Assembly: GCA_036898135.1 (NCBI GenBank)
Contig: CM072514.1
Location: 78,333,442 to 78,397,441, forward strand
Reading direction: 5' to 3'
From: Oncomelania hupensis
Taxonomy: Eukaryota; Mollusca; Gastropoda; Littorinimorpha; Pomatiopsidae
DNA: 64,000 nt
In this document: positions 1 through 9,544 of the stretch, piece after piece
Layout of the letters: the number at the start of each line of letters is the position of its first letter
Position numbering within the stretch: the stretch's first letter is position 1
Program-made: the position numbers and the translations under genes
Notes under the pieces: model-generated
What the model was told of the DNA's origin: nothing
Database searches by the model: none
The model's input: only the letters and a program-made list of their open reading frames with translations

Positions 1-16
1 ACAAGAACTTGGAGCA

Positions 17-679
17 GTGGAGGAAGAAAGGGACCTAGGCGTCATCATGCACAGGTCACTGTCGGTCAGTCGCCAGTGCTGCGAGGCAGCAAAAGGAGCC
101 AACAGAGCAGTGGGGCAGATCATGCGAACAGTCACAGCCAGAACTAAGGAAGTTATTGTCCCACTCTACAAATCAATTGTACGACCACATCTGGAGTATT
201 GTATCCAAGTATGGCGACCTTACCTTAAAAAAAACATCGCAGAGTTGGAAAAGGTGCAGAGGAGAGCTACGAGATTGATCACAGGGATTGGTCACCTGCC
301 GTACGATGAGAGACTGGCTTTTTGCAATTTGCAGAAATTAGAGGAAAGGAGAGACAGGGGAGATCTCATCGAGACATTCAAGATCATAAAGGGGCTTAAC
401 AAAGTTTCTGCTGAAAACTTTTTTACTTCATGCCAGTCATCATTCTACCATAGAGGTCACAGCAGCAAACTGTTCAAAGATAGGTCTAGACTGAATCTCA
501 GAAAGAACTTTTTTTCACAAAGAGTTGTGAACCCATGGAATGCACTGAAACAATCAATTGTTGAAGCTGAAACCGTCAACCAGTTCAAAAACCGCCATGA
601 TAAAGAGACAGTTAAGGGGGTTAAAATAAGTTCTCAAACTTCCTACCCCGTCGGCCGCGCTCAGTGGCCACTCAGGTAA
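17..679 (+). mobile_element. CR1/L2-like LINE, C-terminal RT fragment and 3' end
   Basis: An open frame of about 220 codons reads as the thumb and C-terminal region of a CR1/L2-clade reverse transcriptase. Typical segments are VPLYKSIVRPHLEYC, KVQRRATRLITG and LEERRDRGDLIETFKI. The catalytic palm would lie to the left of the window. After the stop the sequence repeats ATTCAGGTAA-like units, which matches the short tandem 3' tail of L2-type LINEs. The element is cut by the window edge, so I cannot judge its 5' length. No other element is needed to explain positions 1-700. Confidence 0.8.
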
Positions 680-689
680 ATTCAGGTAA

Positions 690-1080
690 ATACTAATGAT
701 AATGTCCTTATGAACACATGATGAATATTATAAAAAACATCCACGTTTATCTTTCACAAAAAAGCATTCTTTTTGGGTTTTACATGCTATGAACGTTCAG
801 CTTCTGGGAGGCTTCGTGTGGGGGGGGGGGGGGGGGGGAGGGGGGGGGCGCAGCCTCCCAGAACCCCCCACCAGGGCTTCGCCTTACGGCGGCCCCTGGA
901 CCCCGGTCGGATTTAAGATATTTTTGCTTTGGACTGTTCCCCAGCCTGCACGCACCGAGGAATCATTGAAGATCCTAATATTACACTCAATAAAACTCCA
1001 ATAAAGACGGTCCTAAAAGTCAATTTTGTGGGTGTTATTTATTTTTTTTAAATCAAAGGTTAACCTTCCTTCCTCATCTG
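690..1080. other. Unassigned spacer with a poly-G run
   Basis: No gene is recognisable here. A G-rich run at about 820-848 is interrupted only by one A and is followed by a GC-rich stretch. The remainder is plain AT-rich DNA. Confidence 0.5.
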
Positions 1081-1086
1081 AAAGAT

Positions 1087-1329
1087 TTGAAAAGTAAATG
1101 TCAACAGGCCTGCAATTTGCTCAAGGTTATTAGTGGTACAGACTGGGGAGCTGACAAGAAAACCTTGTTGCTGTTATACCGTTCGTTAATTAGATCCAAG
1201 TTAGACTATAGTTGCATTGTTTACGGTTCTGCTAGAAAGTCTTATCTTAAAATGTTAGATCCAGTTGCTCATCAGGCATTACGCATTGCTTTGGGTGCTT
1301 TTCGCAAGAATACCTCTGAAACTGTCTGA
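1087..1329 (+). mobile_element. I/Ingi-like LINE, RT C-terminal fragment
   Basis: The frame encodes KSKCQQACNLLKVIS, then LLLLYRSLIRSKLDYSC and HQALRIALGAFR. This is the conserved block after the RT palm in I-, Nimb- and Ingi-type LINEs, just before RNase H. The frame breaks at 1329, where LTR-like sequence begins. The likely downstream remainder of the same element (RNase H and C-terminus) is seen at 6738-7220, so this LINE appears to have been split, and partly deleted, by later insertions. Confidence 0.7.
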
Positions 1330-1330
1330 C

Positions 1331-1838
1331 TGTTACATTCGCGGATGATTTTTATCAGTAGTTGATTCAGCCCCAATGCTTGAATCCTCCTGATAGGTGT
1401 AACTCAGATTCGTTTATCCACGCAACCCCTTCACTCAGCAGCAAGGCAGGAGTCGTCGTATGTAGTTTTCCAACTTTATTCAGCAAACATCAACAACTGC
1501 ATACAATCGCTTTTTCCACTCTCAACTTTTTACTTTCAACACAAACAGTGCGGTACGTATAATTTATAGTCTCTCTATACTCGAGAGAACTTTCGAATGA
1601 TCGAGCGCGACACAATTTTAACCAATCAGAACAAATTTCGTCATCACTGTCTCACCTCATACAACCATATTTACATGTAGGATGGAAGCGTCTCTAGTTA
1701 CCACTAGAATTATCCACACGCTTCGATCGATAGTAAACAACCAACTCTAGAAAATTCTCAAATAATATCGACCAACTAAAATTATCAACGTTATACAAAG
1801 CTTCTTCTAACAACAACTCAAAATCAAATCAAAGGTAA
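1331..1838 (-). mobile_element. LTR-like fragment, minus orientation
   Basis: Read on the minus strand, this stretch has an ATTGG box, an ACTATAAATTATA TATA-like box, then GAATAAAG as a polyadenylation signal, and ends in GAATGTAACA. That order and the TG...CA type terminus fit an LTR or its 3' part. It begins exactly where the I-like RT frame breaks (1330/1331), and the foldback element is inserted at its other side. I could not find the opposite LTR end or a target duplication, so the assignment is tentative. Confidence 0.4.
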
Positions 1839-3014
1839 TATGGGGCGCCATGTGTCCATTTATTCTATGTGATTATTCTATACATAGAATAAATTCTATG
1901 CACATAGAAAGCATTCTATGCACACAAAAAGCATTCATTAGTTGAAATTCCATTTATAAAAAAGAAACCAATATTGTAAGTCATAGAATAAAATTCTTTG
2001 TATAGAATAACATTCTATAATATAGTGTAAAATTCTATGTCCATAATACAATTCTATGTATAGAATAACATTTTATAATAGTGAATAAGATTCTATGTAT
2101 GTAATACAATTTTATATTATAGAATGCACTTGTATGCATAGAATTGTATTCTATAACATAGAATGAATTCTATTACAAAGAATGAATTCTATAACATAGA
2201 ATTTATTCTATGTGCATACAATTCATTCTATAACATAGAATGAATTCTTTAACATAAAATAAATTATATGACATAAAATGAATTCTATGTGCATAGAATA
2301 AATTGTATAACATAGAATGAATTCTATAATAAAGAATGAATTCTATATGCATAGAATGAATTTTATAGCATAGAATGAATTCTATGACATAGAATTCATT
2401 CTATGACATAGAATGAATTCTATAGGCATAGAATGAATAGTATAACATAGAATGAATAAGATGACATAGAATGAATTCTATGACATAGAATGAATTCTAT
2501 AACATAGAATGAATTCTATAGCATAGAATGAATTCTATGACATAGAATTTATTCTATAGCATAGAATGAATTCTATAACATAGAATGAATTCTATAGCAT
2601 AGAATGAATTCTATGCTATAGAATTTATTCTATAGCATAGAATGAATTCTATGTTACAGAATGAATCCTATGTCATAGAATTCATTCTATGCTATAGAAT
2701 TCATTCTATGCTATAGAATAAATTCTATGTCATAGAATTCATTCTTTGCTATAGAATTCATTCTATGTTATAGAATTCATTCTATGTCATAGAATTCATT
2801 CTATGTCATCTTATTCATTCTATGTTATACTATTCATTCTATGCTATATAATTAATTCTATGTCATAGAATTCATTCTATGTCATAGAATTCATTCTATG
2901 TCATAGAATTCATTCGATGTCATAGACTTCATTCTATGTTATAGAATGAAATCAATATATACACTTTTTTTAAATAGTAAAAACTGGGGCACTGTCAAGG
3001 TATAGAGAACATTT
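1839..3014 (+). repeat. Left terminal inverted repeat of the foldback element
   Basis: The outer part is unique sequence (GGGGCGCCATGTGTCC). The main body is dozens of degenerate ATAGAATGAATTCTAT-like units, and the inner end is a unique segment containing AACTGGGGCACTGTCAAGG. Pairing with the right arm is followed by eye as far as AGAACATTTT near 3014. Within the body the units are themselves palindromic, so each arm can also fold on itself. Confidence 0.8.
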
Positions 3015-3029
3015 TTTATGGCATATTGC

Positions 3030-3500
3030 AGAGAGATATACACATTGCCACATCCCATCACCACACCACATCACTCTACATCACACTGCACCACAAATGT
3101 GATGGGTAGGTGTGGTGGAGTGATTAGGTTATGTGACGATGTGGTCTGATTCACTGCTTTTAAGGCATAATAGACCTGTATTGCAGATACATATATACAC
3201 ATTTCCACATCACATCACCACACTACATCACTCTAAATTACACCACACTGCACCACAAATGTGATGGGTGGGAGGGGTGGGGTGATTAGATTATGTGATG
3301 TGATTCACTGATGCCATGATATGTGCTGTCTGCTGCAATGTGAAGATGTGCTGCTGCTGTGATGTCGGCTGATGTGATGTGATGATTTGTTGATATGATG
3401 TGATTTTATGTGGTGGTGCGTTTTCACGATGATGGTGATGAAGCAATGTGATGCAGTGATGTGATGTGATGATGTGATCGATGTGGTGATGATGCGATGT
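3030..3500. repeat. Dyad minisatellites inside the foldback element
   Basis: Two tandem units of about 150 bp (near 3035-3180 and 3180-3310) each hold a CACATCACC-rich half, the joint CACCACAAATGTGATGGGT, and a GTGATT/GATGTGGT-rich half. Each unit can therefore form a hairpin. A further GATGTGATG-rich stretch follows to about 3500. Frames through this stretch give only His/Ser-rich low-complexity peptides. Confidence 0.65.
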
Positions 3501-3724
3501 GGTGATGTGTCATACAATATCTTTTTTTAAATTCTAAATTTTGTTACAATTTATTAGTTGTGTTTTTTAATTTTATGTGAATGAAATGAATTATATGTAT
3601 ATAGAATTAATTGTATAACACAGCAAGAATTGTATGACATAAAATTCATTTTTTTAACATAAAATGGATTTTATTCGCAACACTGAATACATTCTATTTT
3701 CATAGAATTGTTTTTTAACATTTG

Positions 3725-3990
3725 GTGCACATAGAATGCATTCTATGTTATAGAATGTTCATTCTATAACATAGAATGTTCATTCTATAACATAGGATCC
3801 ATTCTATAACATAGAATGTTCATTCTATAACATAGAATGGTCATTCTATAACATAGAATTAATTCTATAACATATAATGTTCATTCTATAACATAGAATC
3901 CATTGTATAACTTAGAATGATAGAATCCATTCTATAACATAGAATGTTCATTCTATAACATAGAATGCTCATTCTATGCGCGACTAGGTC
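3725..3990. repeat. Tandem CATTCTATAACATAGAATGTT array
   Basis: About ten copies of a roughly 21-bp palindromic unit lie inside the foldback element. They are related to the arm satellite, but the unit is more regular and has a GTTCATT spacer. The array ends at a unique, GC-richer segment (about 4000-4200). Confidence 0.7.
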
Positions 3991-4529
3991 ATTCTATGTG
4001 AAGCGAGGCTGTGACGTATAAAGGGACACGTGGAGCCTTGCACGCGCAATGGCTGACGTACCAAGCACTCTGCGGCTTTATCAGACATCATAATTTCGTG
4101 AACAAGCATTTAGGTTTCTTGATGCGGACGACTTCGACGGTATAATTAGTGTGAATAGATCGCTTAGCAATAAAAATAATTGACGTCACACCCTCCCCCC
4201 CCCCCCCTCCGCCTCTGCGTGCTTGCTTTTTTCATTACAATGTGCTGAGGTTCTGTAAGGGTTTATAGTGACAAAATCTAATTAAATAATCAGTTCTTTT
4301 CGCTCAATACCGAAGAAATAACCGTACTGTACACTCATAAAAAGCAATAATTAATATATTTAAAGGTCGAATATTGCTATACAACTCTGAGACATAATAA
4401 ATGAAAGGTTCATAAAGCTGAATATTGCAAAAAAATCTATTTCACCCCAAGCGGCCCCCCAGGGCGCTATGCACAAAGGCGTGGCGGCCACATTGCTGCG
4501 GGAATAACACATCGTGATCGAGTTTGAAA

Positions 4530-4651
4530 ATGGTGAAGTACTTTGCTGCGTTTGGATGCTCTAACTCCGACGTAAAACCTTTCTGCAAAGAAAAGAACAT
4601 TTCCTTTCATCGATTTCCACTTCGAGCGCAAATGATGAAGCACTGCATGTC
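4530..4651 (+). pseudogene. THAP-domain N-terminal fragment
   Basis: From the ATG at 4530 the frame gives MVKYFAAFGCSN and then KEKNISFHRFPLR, which match the start of a THAP (C2CH) zinc finger: the first cysteine and the conserved FHRFP segment. The reading is broken after about 40 residues by the RTE insertion at 4652. If that insert is ignored, the frame stops at 5193, so the second half of the domain is missing or lies in another exon. THAP domains occur in P-element-type and Kolobok-type transposases and in host factors. Its place between foldback arms suggests a remnant of the element's transposase or a captured exon; which one is unknown. Confidence 0.65.
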
Positions 4652-5169
4652 ATTTGGAAAGACAGAACCATCAGTCTACATTCCAAAGTAAGACTGCTGC
4701 GATCTCTGGTCATCTCCATCTTCCTATATGCTTGCGAAGCATGGACCCTCACAGCAGATCTCCAACGAAGAATACAAAGCATGGAGATGAGGTGCTACAG
4801 AAGACTTCTGTGCATTTCCTATACCCAACACATCACCAACGTTGAAGTCCGACAGACCATCACACAAGCCATTGGACAACACGATGACCTGCTCACAGTG
4901 GTGAAGAAACGGAAACTCCGATGGTATGGCCACGTCACCAGATCATCAGGCCTTGCAAAGACCATTCTGCAAGGCACAGTGCAAGGAGGTAGAAGAAGGG
5001 GGAGACCGAAAAAGAGGTGGGAGGACAACATTCGAGAATGGACTGGTTTGACACTGAGCGAAGCCATGAGGGCTGCTGAGGACAGAGAAAGATGGAGTAT
5101 GCTGGTTAAGCGATCATCTGTGGTGCCCCTACGACCTTCGGGTTATGGGATAGGATAGGATAGGATAGG
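4652..5169 (+). mobile_element. RTE-like LINE 3' fragment with a 10-bp duplication
   Basis: A 5'-truncated LINE end encodes SLHSKVRLLRSLVISIFLY, then CYRRLL and RKLRWYGHVTRSSGLAKTIL, WEDNIREWTGL and MLVKRSSVVPLRPSGYG, followed by a GGATA tandem tail. It is flanked by ACTGCATGTC at 4642-4651 and 5170-5179. This is a clean target-primed insertion into the THAP fragment, so it is younger than the foldback insertion. The same LINE family recurs at least eight more times in the window. Confidence 0.85.
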
Positions 5170-5267
5170 ACTGCATGTCGTCAACTCTAAACTGAATGTC
5201 AGTGACAAATCGCTCTGTAATCATTATTGCACGAGTGTGCTATGTTCAAAACATCACAATATCCCAA

Positions 5268-6405
5268 AATGTTCTCTATACCTTGACAGTGCCCCAGTTT
5301 TTACTATTTAAAAAAAAGTTTTTATATTGATTTCATTCTATAACATAGAATGAATTCTATGACATAGAATTCATTCTATGACATAGAGTGAATTCTATAG
5401 CATAGAATGAATAGTATAACATAGAATGAACAAGATGACATAGAATGATTTCTATGACATAGAATGAATTCTATAATATAGAATGAATTCTATGACATAG
5501 AATGAATAATATGAGATAGAATTTATTCTATAGCATAGAATGAATTCTATAACATAGAATGAATTATATAGCATAGAATGAATTCTATGACATAGAATTC
5601 ATTCTGTAACTTATAATTCATTCTAAGCTATAGAATAAATTCTATGTCATAGAATTCATTCTATGCTATAGAATTCATTGTATGTTATAGAATTCATTCT
5701 ATGTCATAGAATTCATTCTATGTCATAGAATTCATTCTATGTCATCTTATTCATTCTATGTTATACTATTCATTCTATGCCTATAGAATTCATTCTATGT
5801 CATAGAATGAATTCTATATCATAGAATTCATTCTATGCTATAAAATTCATTCTATGCATATAGAATTCATTCTTTATTATAGAATTCATTCTATGTTATA
5901 CAATTTATTCTATGCACATAGAATTCATTTTATGTCATATAATTTATTTTATGTTAAAGAATTCATTCTATGTTATAGAATGAATTCTATGCATATAGAA
6001 ATAATTCTATGTCATGCAATTTATTTTATTTTAAAGAATTCATTCTATGTTATAGAATTCATTCTTTGTAATAGAATTCATTCTATGTTATAGAATATAA
6101 TTCTATGCATACAAGTGCATTCTATAATATAGAATTGTATTACATACATAGAATATTATTCTCTATTATAAAATGTTATTCTATACATATAATTGTATTA
6201 TGGACATAGAATTTTACACTATATTATAGAATGTTATTCTATACAAAGAATTTTATTCTATGACTTACAATATTGGTTTCTTTTTTATAAATGGAATTTC
6301 AACTAATGAAAGCTTTTTGTGTGTATAGAATGCTTTCTATGTGCATAGAATTTATTCTATGTATAGAATGGTCACATAGAATAAATGGACACATGGCGCC
6401 CCATA
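5268..6405 (-). repeat. Right terminal inverted repeat of the foldback element
   Basis: This is the inverse complement of 1839-3014. It starts with AAAATGTTCTCTATACC, runs through the TTCTATG satellite, and ends in GGACACATGGCGCCCCATA. Small indels against the left arm are visible in the satellite body, while the outermost 60-100 bp appear well conserved. Confidence 0.8.
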
Positions 6406-6410
6406 GGTAA

Positions 6411-6737
6411 ATACACTCTATTATTGCATGCTTTGCAAAATAAAACGATCTGATCTATCGCGCGCGTCCCGCTCGCACCGCCGCGCGCGTCTCAGACGTA
6501 ACACTGTCTATAGACAACCTTATTTAGAACAGTATGCTTTGTACCCAGGTTATGAAAAACTCTTCACGTACGGATCAAAGAAGGATAATTCTGTCGATGC
6601 TGCTTCGGTCTGTGAAAAAGACTTTGATCATCCCCTGCAACAACGATTACCCAACTTTTATTCCGTAAAATAATAGCAATTTTACTGGCGTTAAAGCAAG
6701 TTTATCAGTCAAAAAGTCTTACTTTTTAATCATTTCT
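6411..6737. other. Unassigned segment right of the foldback element
   Basis: An open frame of about 80 codons (6428-6673, plus strand, reading ...KIKRSDLSRASRSHRRARLRR...) has no recognised family, and its GC-rich CpG stretch could be promoter-like. It may continue the LTR-like sequence left of the foldback element. No function is assigned. Confidence 0.3.
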
Positions 6738-7220
6738 GATTCATTGTCGGCACTCCAGGCTATCTCCACGAGAAAACTATCACACCCGTTCCTAGCAGAA
6801 ATACATGACCTTCACACTAAACTCGTATCTAATGGGGAAAACATATTTTTGTAAACACTAGGTCATATGGGGATTCGGGAGGACACGATAGCAGATCAGG
6901 CAGCGAAAGCAGCACTAGATCATGATATGCCATCTCACATTTTTTCAGTTTGTTCCTTATTCCGACCTTCATAGCTTGACATATCTTACTGCCGAAAAAC
7001 CTGGCAAGAACGATGGTCCGGTGAAACTAACAACCAACTTTTTTCAAATCTTACCTGACCTCTCTGATCCGTTGCCAAACTCCGCTCCCACGCGGAAAGA
7101 CGAAACTGTGCTGACCCGACTGCACATTGGACACACTTATGTGACCCACGGTTTCTTTCTCAGAGGGGAGGAACCATCTTGGTGTCATAGCTGTGATATT
7201 TTCAGTTCGACATTTTTAAA
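6738..7220 (+). mobile_element. I/Ingi-like LINE, RNase H and C-terminal remnant
   Basis: Fragments in broken frames give SDSLSALQAIS, then GHMGIREDTIADQAAKAA (the GxxxNExAD-like end of RNase H), and finally TVLTRLHIGHTYVTHGFFLRGEE with WCHSCD. These are the standard C-terminal blocks of I/Ingi LINEs. Several stops and small indels show it is dead. It probably belongs with the RT fragment at 1087-1329. Confidence 0.7.
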
Positions 7221-7224
7221 CTGA

Positions 7225-7523
7225 TAAAGGTAAAGGTAAAGGTAAAGGTAGTCTTATAGCCTTGTGGCCGTAGGGGGAGCATGATGTTGGAGATAACACT
7301 TATCTTGGGCCAGCGTAATGAGGATGATGCCCAACTCTCTCCCTCGCTGCTTTACCTTCCCCACCCTTAAGAGAGAAGGTACTCAGTCACAGTTGAGTCA
7401 ACTGGGGGCGTTGTTATTTGTCGCTTCACGTTTTGCGGTCACCCATCCAAGTGCTAACCGCACTGGACGGTGCTTAACTTGCGGCACAGTAGCGAGTGCT
7501 CCAACCACTGCGCTATCCGACAC
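7225..7523 (-). mobile_element. tRNA/5S chimeric SINE, copy 1
   Basis: Read on the minus strand the element starts GTGTCGGATAGCGCAGTGG, whose TAGCGCAGTGG is a perfect pol III A-box. About 25 nt later it contains AAGTTAAGCACCGTCC and CACTTGGATGGGTGACCGC, which match box A and box C of 5S rRNA. A unique body of about 180 bp follows, with CGCTCCCCTACGGCCACAAG near the 3' end, and then a TTTACC tandem tail (plus-strand GGTAAA repeats at 7225-7250). It shares head, body and tail with copies 2 and 3. Confidence 0.75.
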
Positions 7524-7671
7524 TGCGATTTGACTGAAGAGAGAGAACAGATTTTTAACACATCAGAATTAAAGAAGAGTTTTAGAGAGATTGCGTGTGA
7601 AAGTATGTTTGAATATTTAAGAGTGACAGTCTTGTTTTTTAAGATCTGAATCATTTTATAATATTATAAGA

Positions 7672-7740
7672 TAACGATTTTCTGGTCTTGATTTGGCTCG
7701 CAGGAGTCCGCTGGACCTAAAGCGCTAAACATGTAATGTA
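7672..7740 (+). mobile_element. 3' end of the GTAAT-tailed 590-bp repeat
   Basis: This is a short 5'-truncated copy: CTTGATTTGGCTC, AGTCCGCTGGACCTAAAGC and a TAATG tail. Full copies of the same repeat are at 12614-13196 and 16250-16831. The tail is interrupted by SINE copy 2 and resumes at 8033. Confidence 0.7.
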
Positions 7741-8032
7741 AAAAAAAGGTAAAGGTAGTCCCATAGCCTTGTGGCCGTAGGGGAGCGTGATGTTGGAGAT
7801 CACACTTATCTTGGGCCAGCGTAATGAGGGTGATGCCCAACTCTCTCCCTCGCTGCTTTACCTTCCCCACCCTCAAGAGAGTAGGTACTCAATCACAGTT
7901 GAGTCAACTGGGGGCGTTGTTGTTTGTCGCTTCACACCTTAGCGGTCACCCATCCAAGTGCTAACCGCCCCGGACGGTGCTTCACTTTCGACACAGTAGC
8001 GAGTGCTCCAACCACTGCACTATCCGACACCC
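7741..8032 (-). mobile_element. tRNA/5S chimeric SINE, copy 2, with target duplication
   Basis: This has the same organisation as copy 1 and is complete from the tRNA-like head (minus strand, ending at plus 8032) to the TTTACC tail (7741-7760). It is flanked by CATGTAATGTA at 7730-7740 and 8033-8043, an 11-bp target duplication, which shows that the element moves as one unit. The target is the TAATG tail of another repeat. The A-box is intact apart from TAGTGCAGTGG. Confidence 0.8.
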
Positions 8033-8046
8033 CATGTAATGTAATG

Positions 8047-8690
8047 ATCTTTTATCCAGTTCTCCTTTGCTGTGCGCATGCATTTTCAGATGTCATTGTT
8101 GATTTTTCAGTAGGCATCAGCTCCCTGTGAGGTGTTCTTTTTCTTTTTTATCTCTCTTCGTTTATCACACAAATCCAAAAGTTCAGGTGTGATCCAAGGT
8201 TTCTTCTTTGGGCGGTGCTTGCCAAGGATCTCAGTGGCGGCATATGTCACAGCTGAGTTGGAGGTGGTGGTAAGGGCGTCAACATCTAGTTCACCAGCTC
8301 CTCAAATGAGGGGTGATGAAAATTTCCCTCCAATTGTGGCTCCGGGTCTTGCAGCTTGTTCAGATCGAACTTCAGTCTAGTGCAATTTGCTGTGTTTACT
8401 CTCTTCAAGTGGAGCCGGAAGGACATTATCACGAGATCGTGGTCACTTCCGATGTCTGCTCCTGGAAAAGTACGTGTCCTGCCAATGTCCTGCCAATGTT
8501 GATGCTTGATCTGAAGCCTGTCTTAACCATGATGTAGTCGATCTGATTATGATGCTCCCCGCCAGGACTGTGCCATGTCCATCGTCTGGATTTGTTGTGG
8601 AGACCAAGAGTGTTTGCCAGTATCAGATTATTGGATGTAACCAAGCCGTAGTAATAAGATAATAAGATAGGCCTTTCGACCGCAAACATC
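8047..8690 (-). mobile_element. RTE-like LINE endonuclease-linker fragment
   Basis: The minus strand encodes pieces such as NNLILANTLGLHNKSRRWTW, GGEHHNQIDYIM and the downstream linker (VTDAA...LGKHRPKKK-like). This is the second half of the endonuclease and the linker before RT of the RTE-like family whose best copy is 14849-17975. Frameshifts are frequent and it is not coding. Confidence 0.7.
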
Positions 8691-8699
8691 CATAGGCTT

Positions 8700-9221
8700 T
8701 GGATGTTTGTGGTAGACATCGCGTCAAGCAACACCAATAGAAAGTGCACAATTGAGAAAATAAATTTCTTTTAATTTAATGTTATTGTATTACTTATTTT
8801 CCTTTTTTTCTTTTCCTTTATTTTTCTCTTTCTTTTTATTTTTTACATTTTAATTTTTGGTTGAGGAGTAGGGGGAGGGATTTCGAAACCCTCACCCATT
8901 AGATTCGCCCCAGCACACCCCCACATACACACCATTTGTAAATACTGATGCGCTGCCGCCACAATGCCGGTCCTGATTTGGCTCGGAAGAGTCCGCTGGA
9001 CCTAAAGCAATAATAATGTAATGTAATGCCGCCACAGTAATTGCTCCTTGTGAGGCAAATAAAGTCGTATTGTACGATAAACGACGAAGGTATATATCCT
9101 TTGCCACACATTGTAGGTCCATTAACAATCTGTAAGCACCCCTGAACCCACGACCGAGACAAGAAAAGGGAAAGTCTATTGATTTCTGAAGCTCAGAAAG
9201 ATTGCAGAGAGTATAATCGTG
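8700..9221. other. Spacer with another 3' end of the 590-bp repeat
   Basis: A T-rich stretch lies at 8760-8860. At 8967-9030 is another short copy of the repeat end (GTCCTGATTTGGCTCGGAAG, then GTAATG tail). No gene is seen. Confidence 0.5.
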
Positions 9222-9223
9222 TA

Positions 9224-9260
<37 letters not shown>

Positions 9261-9261
9261 T

Positions 9262-9298
<37 letters not shown>
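9222..9298. repeat. GT microsatellite immediately before exon 1
   Basis: About 35 GT repeats, with a small GTTATGTG interruption, end about 14 bp before the exon 1 reading frame. The alternating tract occupies the place of the usual polypyrimidine tract of the acceptor. Confidence 0.9.
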
Positions 9299-9311
9299 GA
9301 AAAGTGCTGAG

Positions 9312-9544
9312 AAGACCTTTCCAGTCGTCTGAGGAGTTGGAGCGTTACTTCTACAACAAGACAAGTCAAATCATACCAATGTTTTGCGGTATAGAGTTTA
9401 GAGGACTAACAGACAGCCATGTTCTTCCCGACTCAGTCACCTTCATCCTTAGACCAAAGCAACTGGAAAAAAATCGCTTTAAAACCGAGGCACACTTCCC
9501 CAAAATAACGATTGGACCGCGATCCCCAGGAGATGGGTCGGCAG
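9312..9544 (+). CDS. ABCA transporter, exon 1 of window (extracellular domain 1)
   Basis: The frame reads SSEELERYFYNKTSQIIP, then IEFRGLTDSH and LPDSVTFILRP. This is the ABCA first extracellular domain, where a sequence of the type FxSxxELExYV... is followed by a beta-rich stretch. The donor is CAG|GTAAGT at 9544/9545 and leaves phase 1. The acceptor is uncertain because the GT microsatellite precedes it; AG at 9310-9311 is the likeliest, with 9303-9304 or 9313-9314 possible. NKT is a possible N-glycosylation site. Confidence 0.75.

Larger units (their letters stand above)
1839..6405. mobile_element. Foldback-type element with about 1.15-kb terminal inverted repeats
   Basis: The two ends are inverse complements. 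The left end begins TATGGGGCGCCATGTGTCC at 1839 and the right end finishes with its complement at 6405. Both are flanked by GGTAA (1834-1838 and 6406-6410), a 5-bp target site duplication. Each arm is about 1.15 kb and consists largely of short palindromic satellite built from TTCTATG/CATAGAA. Between the arms lie minisatellites, a THAP-domain fragment and a later LINE insertion. No complete transposase is present, so this copy is probably non-autonomous. Long TIRs made of short repeats are the hallmark of Foldback (FB/TFB) elements; the superfamily is not established. Confidence 0.8.

Noticed and set aside
3305..3517. His/Ser-rich minus-strand ORF
   Set aside because: Generated by the GATGTGATG minisatellite in the foldback element.
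1839..6405. TTCTATG palindromic arrays as a CRISPR array
   Set aside because: Units are contiguous and degenerate, have no unique spacers of constant length, and lie in two inverted arms of a eukaryotic element.
7437..7485. Functional 5S rRNA gene
   Set aside because: Only the internal promoter-like segment is similar; the 5' and 3' stems of 5S rRNA are absent and the block sits in a SINE.
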